A DNA stretch of 21,804 nt, from positions 1 to 21,804 of the forward strand of contig CALMQD010000028.1 in the NCBI GenBank assembly GCA_937871415.1, read 5' to 3'. Shown here piece by piece: positions 5,226 to 13,387 of this stretch; the first letter of the stretch is position 1, and each line of letters opens with the position of its first letter. The translations under genes were made by a program, and so were the position numbers. The notes under the pieces are model-generated. The model worked only from the letters and a program-made list of their open reading frames with translations. It ran no database searches and was not told the origin of the DNA. The DNA is from an uncultured Phycisphaerales bacterium. Its GTDB lineage: Bacteria; Planctomycetota; Phycisphaerae; Phycisphaerales; UBA1924.

Positions 5226-7538
5226 TCACTGTGTCCGCAGGGCCTGGTCGCTGTGTTCCGGCGTGCCCGACGCGATCGCGCGGGCCTGGAGCAGCACCAG
5301 CGCCCACTGCAACTGCGGGTCGACGCCCGAGGTGATCAGTTGCGAGGGCTCCGGGTGGTCCTTGGTCTCGACCTTGTCGCCCTCGATGTTCTCCGGCAGC
5401 AGGTCGGCCTCCTGGCGCATCTTCAGGGCGTCGATCGTCTGCTGCGGCAGCATGTCGACGCTCAGGTGCGGCTCCACGCCCCACACGCTCGCGCCCGGCT
5501 TGCGGTGCAGGATGTGCCCGTCGGGCAGCATGTAGTACTGGGTCGTCAGACGCATCTTGGCCTTGCCGTCGCGGCGCAGCGGCCAGACGTTCTGAACGCT
5601 GCCCTTGCCGAAGCTCCGCTGACCGACGACCACCGCGTCGATCTGGCCCTTGTCCGCGTAGTGGCGGATCGCGCCCGAAACGATCTCGCTCGCCGAGGCG
5701 CTCCCCTCATTGATGAGCACCGCCACCGGGATGCCGTTGAGCAGCGCCCGGCCCTCGGTCGCGGCCTCGGACTTGCCGGGACCGCCGTTGACGGGGGGCG
5801 TTGTCGACACAATCGTCCCCGAGTCGATGAAGACGTTGGAGACGCCCACCGCCTCGGTCAGCAGTCCGCCCGGGTTGAACCGCAGGTCCATGATCAGGCC
5901 CTTGAGCCCGCTCGTGCGTTTCATCTCATCGACCGCCGTCCGGAGCTCCTTCGTGGTCTTCTCCGAGAAGCCGGAGATGCGCACGTAACCGATCTGGTGC
6001 TCGGGATCGATGAAGTAGTCCCAGTCGTCCTCGTGCACGCCCGACCGCCGCCAGCCCTTGACCGACGGCTGATCGATCACCGCGCGGGTGAGATCGAAGG
6101 AGACCTCGTTCCCGTCTCGTTCCATCACGATGTTGACGTTCGTCCCCTCCGGCCCGGTGATGAGGTCGATCGCCTGGTTGGTGCTGATACCGACGGCCGA
6201 CTGGCCGTTGATCTTCTTGATGAAATCGCCGGACTTGACCCCCGCGCGCTGCGCCGGAGTGCCTTCCAGCGGCGAGACGACCTTGATCATCTGCGACTCG
6301 TCGTCGAGCTGGATCTGGATGCCCACGCCGCGGAACGAGCCCGTGGTCATGCGGTCGAACCGGGCGACCTCGTCGGGCCAGATGATCGCCGAGAAGTCGT
6401 CGAGCCTGCTCATCGCGCCGTTGCCGAACTCGTGCAGGATCGCCTCCGGCGGCAGGTCCACCGTCTTGTCGTTGGTGACGAGCGTGTCCTCGAGCAGGTC
6501 GCGCATGTTCGCGATCGTCACGGTCGCGCCCGGCGTGTTCAGGCGGGTCTTCTGCGACTTGAGGAACGTCACCATCTGGTTGCGGCGCTCGGCGTCACCA
6601 AGCGAGGGGAACGCCGCCTTCAGGTCCGACGTCGTCATCATGACCTCGAGCGCGTCGAGGCCCGCCGTCAGCAGGTCCTTGAGGCCCGTCGTCCGTGAGT
6701 CGATGTGCTGCTGCGACGCGTTCCAGATCGCGCCCATCACGGTGTTCGCGTCCACGTCCTTGAGCCGATCGTGGTAGCTCTCGCCCAAGCCGTTGTAGGG
6801 CGGGAGCGGGCTCTTGCCCTCCTCCAGGCGCTGGTCGTTCCGCAGTTTCCAGAACGACTCGGGAACGTACATCCGCATCATCGCCAGGCGCAGGCTCAGC
6901 CGTTCCACGTCGGGCTTGAACCTCCCCGATTCCTCCAGCAGCAGGTGCAGGCGGTAGAACAGTTCGTTGGCCAGGAACCAGTCTTCCTTCGCCTCCGCCT
7001 CGTGGGCCGCCTTCTCGGCTCGATCGATGAGCTCCACGATCCGCGGCTCGTGGATGAACCCGGCCTTGTCCTTGACCAGCAGGAACATCTCGACCGCTTC
7101 CTTCAGCGCTTCGGAGGCCGCCTTGGGAGAGGCCTTGTCCTGCAGCTTGTCGTTGAGTTTCTTGTCGACCTCGGCGATCTTCGCGGCCCGGTCGGCCTCG
7201 CGCTTGGCGATCGACTGATCCAGGCTCGCAACAGCGGCCTTCAACTCCGCCGCGTCCGGCGTCGTCGGGAGCGCGTCGGCCGTCTTCTGAAGGTCTTCCT
7301 CTTTCTCGCTCCGCGCGGCGCGCCAGAGTTCATCGGCGTAGGTCTTGAGATCCGGCGCCGGCGCTGCCGTCGTGGTCGCGGACTGGCCGCCGGTCGCCGC
7401 GGCCTGGGCCAGTAGCCCGGCCGGGGTGAGGAGCAACACCGACGCGGCGAGGGAACCCGCCGCACGCGTCCACCACCGGGGCGTCACGCTCGATGTGCGA
7501 CCGGTCAACATCACCCGACGGGTCAGATCCTGGCTCAT
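5226..7538 (-). CDS. Exported S41 family C-terminal processing peptidase
   Basis: A 770-residue exported serine protease of the CtpA/Prc type, expected to cleave proteins at the cell envelope near their C-termini. It has a basic N-terminus and a hydrophobic signal (about 26-48). A long helical charged N-terminal region follows (about 60-395). The PDZ domain includes GVGIQIQ (404-410), VVSPLEGTPAQRAGVKSGD (420-438) and INGQ (443-446). The S41 core is IGYVRISGF (516-524), MDLRFNPGGLL (550-560), NEGSASASEIVSGA (610-623), which holds the nucleophile serine, and SFGKGSVQ (642-649), with Lys645 as general base. Both halves of the Ser/Lys dyad are present. The start at 7538 has AAGGAG 5 bases upstream; the open frame back to 7652 has no support. 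It is monocistronic and divergent from urocanase. It is longer than ordinary CtpA (about 400-450) and near Prc size, but the N-terminal domain is not one I can name. Confidence 0.92.
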   Translation of the reverse strand: MSQDLTRRVMLTGRTSSVTPRWWTRAAGSLAASVLLLTPAGLLAQAAATGGQSATTTAAPAPDLKTYADELWRAARSEKEEDLQKTADALPTTPDAAELKAAVASLDQSIAKREADRAAKIAEVDKKLNDKLQDKASPKAASEALKEAVEMFLLVKDKAGFIHEPRIVELIDRAEKAAHEAEAKEDWFLANELFYRLHLLLEESGRFKPDVERLSLRLAMMRMYVPESFWKLRNDQRLEEGKSPLPPYNGLGESYHDRLKDVDANTVMGAIWNASQQHIDSRTTGLKDLLTAGLDALEVMMTTSDLKAAFPSLGDAERRNQMVTFLKSQKTRLNTPGATVTIANMRDLLEDTLVTNDKTVDLPPEAILHEFGNGAMSRLDDFSAIIWPDEVARFDRMTTGSFRGVGIQIQLDDESQMIKVVSPLEGTPAQRAGVKSGDFIKKINGQSAVGISTNQAIDLITGPEGTNVNIVMERDGNEVSFDLTRAVIDQPSVKGWRRSGVHEDDWDYFIDPEHQIGYVRISGFSEKTTKELRTAVDEMKRTSGLKGLIMDLRFNPGGLLTEAVGVSNVFIDSGTIVSTTPPVNGGPGKSEAATEGRALLNGIPVAVLINEGSASASEIVSGAIRHYADKGQIDAVVVGQRSFGKGSVQNVWPLRRDGKAKMRLTTQYYMLPDGHILHRKPGASVWGVEPHLSVDMLPQQTIDALKMRQEADLLPENIEGDKVETKDHPEPSQLITSGVDPQLQWALVLLQARAIASGTPEHSDQALRTQ

Positions 7539-7621
7539 TGCAGCTCCTTGCGGTGGGCCGGGGCGGCCCTCCAGATGGCTTGTGTCGCCGCGCGATTCGG
7601 GGTCCGGTCCCCCTTGCACCA

Positions 7622-7652
7622 AACGTACGCCCGGGGGGTTCGGTCCGTTCAA
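7622..7652 (-). promoter_or_regulatory. Possible promoter of the CtpA-type gene
   Basis: On the minus strand, TTGAAC (7652-7647) and TACGTT (7627-7622) are separated by 19 bases, one or two more than ideal for a sigma-70-type promoter. It would give an untranslated leader of about 75 bases to the ATG at 7538. Confidence 0.35.
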
Positions 7653-7697
7653 TCACGCGCCTCGGACCGGCATTGATCGGCCCGCGCTCCGGTCGGC

Positions 7698-7709
7698 GCA
7701 AACCTTTGC
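7698..7709. repeat. Inverted repeat GCAAACCTTTGC
   Basis: Perfect 5-bp arms around CC, in the divergent region. A near copy, GCAAAGCCTTGC, lies at 10753-10764 in the other long divergent region. It could be an operator half-site pair, but short palindromes arise by chance. Confidence 0.25.
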
Positions 7710-7911
7710 CTCCCCGGGTCCGGCGCCGGGTGCGCACAGCCGATCAAGGCCTCACAGCCCGCGCAGTTTGACCTCGCGTACCGAGGCCCCTCGGCGTGTG
7801 TTCCGGACGACTCCGCGTGTTACCGGCGTCTGTCTCGCCGCGTTGCATCGGAGTTCGGCGTGCGTTCGAACTCGATCCGTGCCCGCGCTGCCGGTCGCGG
7901 CAGGGGTCGAG

Positions 7912-7917
7912 TACAGT
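7912..7917 (+). promoter_or_regulatory. -10-like box upstream of hutU
   Basis: TACAGT, 62 bases before the hutU ATG, fits the TAnnnT boxes seen before other genes of the window. No good -35 is seen at 16-18 bases. Confidence 0.3.
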
Positions 7918-7979
7918 CGTTGTGCGCCGGACCCGGGGGCCGTCCTTCCGGTCCGAGTTGCCCTCAGGAGTTCGTCCTC

Positions 7980-9824
<1,845 letters not shown>

Positions 9825-9841
9825 GGATCGCGAGGCGGCCG

Positions 9842-10693
9842 TCAAGCCGACGCGAGGATGTTCTCGGATTCGGTGGGCTGATCGGTTGATCGCGGCGTGT
9901 CGTGCCAATCCACGACCCGCATCGTGCCGTCGTCGTGTTCGACGGCGACGGTCAGGCTCTCGACCCAGTCGCCGCAGTTGATGTAGACCAGACCGCAGGG
10001 GGTGGTGCGGTATTCGGCCTTGTGGATATGCCCGCAGATGACGCCGTCGAGGCCGCGTGACCTGGCCTCGTCGATCAGCACATCCTCAAACCGCGCGATG
10101 TGCTGGCACGCCTTTTTGACCTTCATCTTGATGGACTGCGAGAGCGACCACGGGGCGCACCCGAACTTCGCGCGGAGCCGGTTGGCCCAGCGGTTGGCCA
10201 CGACCAGCCCGTCGTACGCCGTGCCGCCGATCATCGAGACCAGGCGCGCGTGCCGGATGACCAGGTCGGCCTGGTCGCCGTGCGTGACAAGGTACCGACG
10301 CCCGTCGGCGGCGTGGTGGATCGCTTCGTGGACGACCTCGACGCCTCCGAAGTTCAGTTCGGTGTAGTGCCGGGCGTGCTCGTCGTGGTTGCCGGGGATG
10401 AAAACGACGCGCGTGCCGTGTTTGGACATCTTGAGCACGCGCTTGACGAAGCGGTTGTGCGACTCGGGCCAGTGCCAGCGTGAACGCAGCCGCCACATGT
10501 CGATGATGTCGCCCACAAGGTAGAGCGTCCGGCACTCGACGCTTTTGAGGAAGTCCGCCGCGTCGTCGGCGCGGCTCGACGAGGCCCCCAGGTGCACGTC
10601 GCTCATGAAGATCGATCGGTACGCCAGCCGCTCCGGGCGGCGGCGGGGGGTGTCGTGCAGTGCGTGCAGCGGCGGAGGTGAGTCGATGGGCAT
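9842..10693 (-). CDS. LpxH-like metallophosphoesterase (UDP-2,3-diacylglucosamine hydrolase family)
   Basis: A 283-residue calcineurin-type phosphoesterase of the COG2908/LpxH group. Metal-binding motifs are complete: SDVHLG (31-36), GDIIDMW (61-67), GNHDEH (101-106), THGDQAD (137-143) and GHIHKAEY (221-228), then NCGDWVESLTV (239-249). LpxH removes UMP from UDP-2,3-diacylglucosamine in lipid A synthesis at the inner face of the inner membrane. This protein, with a basic middle (KMKVKKA, 189-195) and a 26-residue N-terminal tail, belongs to the broader family often labelled UDP-2,3-diacylglucosamine diphosphatase, and the true substrate is uncertain. The ATG at 10693 is the only good start before the first metal motif; the next Met lies within it. 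I see no clear ribosome site. The gene stands alone, convergent with hutU. Confidence 0.88.
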   Translation of the reverse strand: MPIDSPPPLHALHDTPRRRPERLAYRSIFMSDVHLGASSSRADDAADFLKSVECRTLYLVGDIIDMWRLRSRWHWPESHNRFVKRVLKMSKHGTRVVFIPGNHDEHARHYTELNFGGVEVVHEAIHHAADGRRYLVTHGDQADLVIRHARLVSMIGGTAYDGLVVANRWANRLRAKFGCAPWSLSQSIKMKVKKACQHIARFEDVLIDEARSRGLDGVICGHIHKAEYRTTPCGLVYINCGDWVESLTVAVEHDDGTMRVVDWHDTPRSTDQPTESENILASA

Positions 10694-10752
10694 GAGAGCG
10701 CTCGGATCGACGATTCTCTCCGCGGCGCCGGAGAATCACGCGCCAAGACTGT

Positions 10753-10764
10753 GCAAAGCCTTGC
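10753..10764. repeat. Inverted repeat GCAAAGCCTTGC
   Basis: Differs by two bases from the element at 7698-7709; both lie upstream of a minus-strand gene in a divergent region. A functional role is unproven. Confidence 0.2.
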
Positions 10765-10874
10765 GGCCCCGGCCCATCCTCCGCTGAAGCCCATCCGAAC
10801 GTCCGGGAATGCGCACAACGTCCCGTGGTTATCGGTGAATTCGGGGACCGCGCGCGGGCACAGCCCCGGGGGGC

Positions 10875-10902
10875 TGGACGCTCACGCTCCGCCGGGTACC
10901 GT
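10875..10902 (+). promoter_or_regulatory. Possible promoter of the PEP-CTERM-like gene
   Basis: TGGACG (10875-10880), 16 bases, then TACCGT (10897-10902). It matches four of six -35 bases and a TAnnnT -10. It predicts a leader of about 90 bases that includes the G8-T-G7 tract. Confidence 0.35.
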
Positions 10903-10938
10903 CCATGCCCCGGCGCAGGGAGGGACGCTGTGCCTTCC

Positions 10939-10954
10939 GGGGGGGGTGGGGGGG
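10939..10954 (+). other. G8-T-G7 tract, possible G-quadruplex
   Basis: Eight G, one T, seven G on the sense strand, 47-62 bases upstream of the ATG at 11001. Such a tract can fold into a G-quadruplex in RNA or non-template DNA, and its length can vary by slippage. No effect can be shown from sequence. Confidence 0.5.
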
Positions 10955-11000
10955 CGCGGTCCACCCGCCCGCCTGCCGGGGTGCCAGAGGAGAGATAGAG

Positions 11001-11633
11001 ATGCCGATCGATCATCGTCTCGCTGTGCATGCGTGCGCCATCGCGGCCATCGCCGGGCTCGCCGTGCCGGCCCTTGCCGCGTCCACCTTCACAAACCAGG
11101 CGGCCTTCGTCTCGAACCTGAACCCCGGTTACTCGCTCTCGACATTCAACGCGCTCGCGGCGTTCTCGACCCCTGCGACCCCGATGGCGGTCGCGAGCGG
11201 TGCGTTCAACGTCACCGCGACGACGGCGGCGCAGGCGTTCTTCATCGACACGGCCTCCGGCAACAACTTCCTCTCGACGGCGACCGCGACCGACGGCTTC
11301 AGCCGGCCCATCACGCTGAGCTTCTCAGGTTCTCCGGTGAACGCGGTCGGCGGCAACTTCTTCGTCGTCTCCGCGTTCGGTCAGTTGGTCGCCGAGCCGG
11401 TCAAGCTGACCTTCAGCGACGGGTTCGAGACCACGCTCTCATCCCCGATCAACACCACGTTCTTCGGTTACATCAGCGATGTCCCGCTCACATCGCTGAC
11501 CGTCAGCCCCCTCGCTACGCACCGGTTCGTGGGCATCGACAATCTGCACGTCGGCGGCTCACCGGTCCCGAGCCCGGGCGCCGGTGTGCTGGCGCTGTTC
11601 GCGGGTGTGGTCGCCTCCCGCCGCCGCCGGTGA
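11001..11633 (+). CDS. Secreted protein with PEP-CTERM-like C-terminal sorting tail
   Basis: A 210-residue exported protein. The N-terminus is a signal peptide (hydrophobic 8-24, likely cleavage after VPALA, about residue 26). The mature part is Thr/Ser/Asn/Phe-rich and probably a beta sandwich, with FVGIDNLHVG near the end, as is common in PEP-CTERM proteins. The last 22 residues are VPSPGAG, a hydrophobic helix and RRRR. This is the tripartite layout of PEP-CTERM sorting signals (motif, transmembrane stretch, basic end), with PSP in place of PEP, a variant form found in planctomycetes. In the family this tail is cut by an exosortase and the protein joins an extracellular matrix. No exosortase gene is in the window. 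The start at 11001 follows GAGGAG by about 9 bases; the frame upstream to 10905 is unsupported. Its molecular function is unknown. It converges with the next gene (13-base gap). Confidence 0.88.
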   Translation: MPIDHRLAVHACAIAAIAGLAVPALAASTFTNQAAFVSNLNPGYSLSTFNALAAFSTPATPMAVASGAFNVTATTAAQAFFIDTASGNNFLSTATATDGFSRPITLSFSGSPVNAVGGNFFVVSAFGQLVAEPVKLTFSDGFETTLSSPINTTFFGYISDVPLTSLTVSPLATHRFVGIDNLHVGGSPVPSPGAGVLALFAGVVASRRRR

Positions 11634-11646
11634 TCGGCCCCGTCGA

Positions 11647-12237
11647 TCAGTCCTGCCGTCCCTCGATCGCCGCGATCAGGCAGCCCGCGGCCAGGATGAC
11701 CAGGTCGTCCAGGTCCGGGTCATCGCGTTCGACCGCGACGCTCAGCCGGTAGACGAACGGGTTGAGGTGCTGGCGGAAGCGAGCGATCCGCGTGCCGTCC
11801 TTGCGGTCGAGCGTGAACGTCTGCGGCGAGATCAGCGACACGAGGTCGATGTACCGGCGCGCAAACGCCAGGAAACTGCCCTCCTCCCGGAGATCGGCGA
11901 TCTCGCGCCCCGCGGCGTCGAAGACCAGCCAATGGTCGCGGATGAACGTTGACGAGAGGCCCTTGCGCCGGAGCGACCCGAGAGACTGACCGGACGCGAG
12001 CGTCACGTCGTACGAACTCGAGAAATCGATGACGCTCTGCGCCTTGATCACGACCAGTTCGGTCGTGCACGTCTCGTCCGTGTAGATCCGGATGTCCTCG
12101 CGGAGTTTGAACGCCTTCTGCTTGCAGTAGCCCACGACCTTCATCTGCGGGTCGTAGATGTGAAATGCGGCGCCGAAGAGTTTCAGAACCTGGCGGCGAA
12201 TCGTGTACGATTCGCCGGGGCGGATATCGATCGCCAT
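11647..12237 (-). CDS. LURP-one-related/YxjI-like protein (tubby-type fold)
   Basis: A 196-residue protein resembling the LURP-one-related (DUF567) family, related in fold to tubby C-terminal domains and phospholipid scramblases. Repeated beta-strand units of the type 'Y-x-I-R-x-x-x-x-x-x-G-x-x-x-x-I-Y-D' are visible: SYTIRRQVLKLFGAAFHIYD (10-29), VVGYCKQKAFKLREDIRIY (34-52), and later HWLVFDAAGREIADL (102-116). No signal peptide is seen. The C-terminal hydrophobic helix (DLVILAAGCLIAAI, 178-191) fits the hydrophobic C-terminal helix of tubby-like folds and might touch the membrane. The start at 12237 has GAGGA 10 bases upstream. The physiological role of bacterial members is not established. 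It is divergent from the next gene and convergent with the secreted protein gene. Confidence 0.75.
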   Translation of the reverse strand: MAIDIRPGESYTIRRQVLKLFGAAFHIYDPQMKVVGYCKQKAFKLREDIRIYTDETCTTELVVIKAQSVIDFSSSYDVTLASGQSLGSLRRKGLSSTFIRDHWLVFDAAGREIADLREEGSFLAFARRYIDLVSLISPQTFTLDRKDGTRIARFRQHLNPFVYRLSVAVERDDPDLDDLVILAAGCLIAAIEGRQD

Positions 12238-12323
12238 GCGGTTGGGTCCTCGGAGGGTGAGGGGCGGCGGAAAATCGCGGGTTGGCCGCATTTCCGGCGG
12301 GGCGCTGTGGGGAGCAGAGGGGC

Positions 12324-12352
12324 TTGGGTTCCGGCGGGCCTCAGATTACACT
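12324..12352 (+). promoter_or_regulatory. Probable sigma-70-type promoter of the exported helical protein gene
   Basis: TTGGGT (12324-12329), a 17-base spacer and TACACT (12347-12352), with about 21 bases to the ATG and AGGAG between. The spacing is ideal, and it is the best promoter match in the window. Confidence 0.5.
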
Positions 12353-12373
12353 GGGGCTCGCAGGAGACGCAAC

Positions 12374-13345
12374 ATGACTGTTCATCGCAGGCCGGGTGGG
12401 GGCGGGCGTGGCGGCGCATCCGTCCGACGCACCCGGATCAGCCTGTCCGCCCTTGTCGCGATCACCGCCGGTCTGGGCGTGGCCGCGCCGGCGCCGGGCT
12501 CCGCGGACCCGGAGCCGATGCCGACGAACCCATCGGGAGCGTCGCGGCCGGTGTCGCCGGACGCCTCGACACCGACCGATGAATCAGAGTTGCTCGCCGG
12601 GCCGCGGCTGCGACTCTCCGACGCGCGGACCCTCATCGAACGCAACGCCAAGGGCGAGTTCCGGCGACTGACGAACCGGCCGGAGGAGGAGGCCGCGAAG
12701 CGGCTCGACCTCGACCCCTCGGTCCGCGCGCAAGTGGACGACGTCGTCGCGCAGCGCCGGACCGAACTGCGCCTGTTCGTCATCGACCACATGGACGAGG
12801 CGCTCGAGATCGTGACGGCGACCGAGAGCAAGGACCGCGACAAGGCCGAGGAGCTTTCCCGGCGGTTGTACCGGGCGTTCTCGCCCGACCAGCCGCGCGA
12901 CCCGCTGATGCCCGCGCTCGCGCGGGTGTTGTCGCTCGACGACATCGCCGAAGTGCACCGCCTGGTCAATGAATACTGGGAGGGGCTGGTGGCTTGGGAG
13001 CTGCGGAACCGCAAGCCGAAAGACCGCACGCCCGAGAAATGCCGGGAGACCGAGGAGCGCCTCGCCTACCAGGTCTTCAAAGACGAGCTGCGGAGCGCGT
13101 ACGAGACGAGCCTGCAACCGTACCGCGAGAAGTTCGAGCGGCTGGAGAAGGCCGTCAGACCCACGCCCGAGCAGCGGCAGGAGATCGTCGACATTGTCAA
13201 GGAGTACGTGCGGAGAACGCGGACGCGCCCCAGCGAGGCGGAGCGCAAGGAGGTGATGGGCCGCATCTACCGCGTACTCGACGACGACCGGCGGGCGAAG
13301 TTCTTCGACCTGGTCGTCGGCGATGTGGCCGCGGGCATGTGGTGA
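12374..13345 (+). CDS. Exported charged helical protein of unknown function
   Basis: A 323-residue protein I do not recognise. It has an Arg/Gly-rich N-terminus and a hydrophobic stretch (about 23-40, SLSALVAITAGLGVAAPA) that looks like a signal peptide, then a Pro/Ser/Thr linker (44-70). The rest is highly charged and almost entirely helical by look, with possible coiled-coil parts (about 80-165 and 195-310). Segments PTPEQRQEIVDIV (263-275) and LDDDRRAKFFDLV (302-314) recall the LTPEQR repeats of Spy/CpxP-type periplasmic helical proteins, but the overall similarity is weak and this is inference only. The start at 12374 has CAGGAG 7 bases upstream and a good promoter before it. It stands alone and converges with top6B (42-base gap). 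No catalytic motif is seen. Confidence 0.82.
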   Translation: MTVHRRPGGGGRGGASVRRTRISLSALVAITAGLGVAAPAPGSADPEPMPTNPSGASRPVSPDASTPTDESELLAGPRLRLSDARTLIERNAKGEFRRLTNRPEEEAAKRLDLDPSVRAQVDDVVAQRRTELRLFVIDHMDEALEIVTATESKDRDKAEELSRRLYRAFSPDQPRDPLMPALARVLSLDDIAEVHRLVNEYWEGLVAWELRNRKPKDRTPEKCRETEERLAYQVFKDELRSAYETSLQPYREKFERLEKAVRPTPEQRQEIVDIVKEYVRRTRTRPSEAERKEVMGRIYRVLDDDRRAKFFDLVVGDVAAGMW

Positions 13346-13387
13346 ACGGGGGCGTTCGTTCCCGAGCTGCACGTCCCGCCGGGGGCG

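Larger units (their letters stand above)
7539..7979. other. 441-base divergent region between protease and urocanase genes
   Basis: No gene is supported. The region holds the ribosome sites of both genes, a minus-strand promoter candidate (7622-7652), a plus-strand -10-like TACAGT (7912-7917) and a 12-base inverted repeat (7698-7709). The remainder is GC-rich sequence in which I see nothing specific. Confidence 0.5.
10694..11000. other. 307-base divergent region between the LpxH-like and PEP-CTERM-like genes
   Basis: No gene is supported. It contains a hairpin (10712-10737: GATTCTC and GAGAATC arms), a GCAAAGCCTTGC inverted repeat, a CAGCCC/GGGCTG hairpin (10861-10876), a plus-strand promoter candidate (10875-10902) and a G8-T-G7 tract (10939-10954) in the leader of the plus-strand gene. 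Confidence 0.5.

Noticed and set aside
5157..6698. 513-codon plus-strand frame opposite the protease gene
   Set aside because: No domain and biased composition; the S41 protease occupies the other strand with full motifs.
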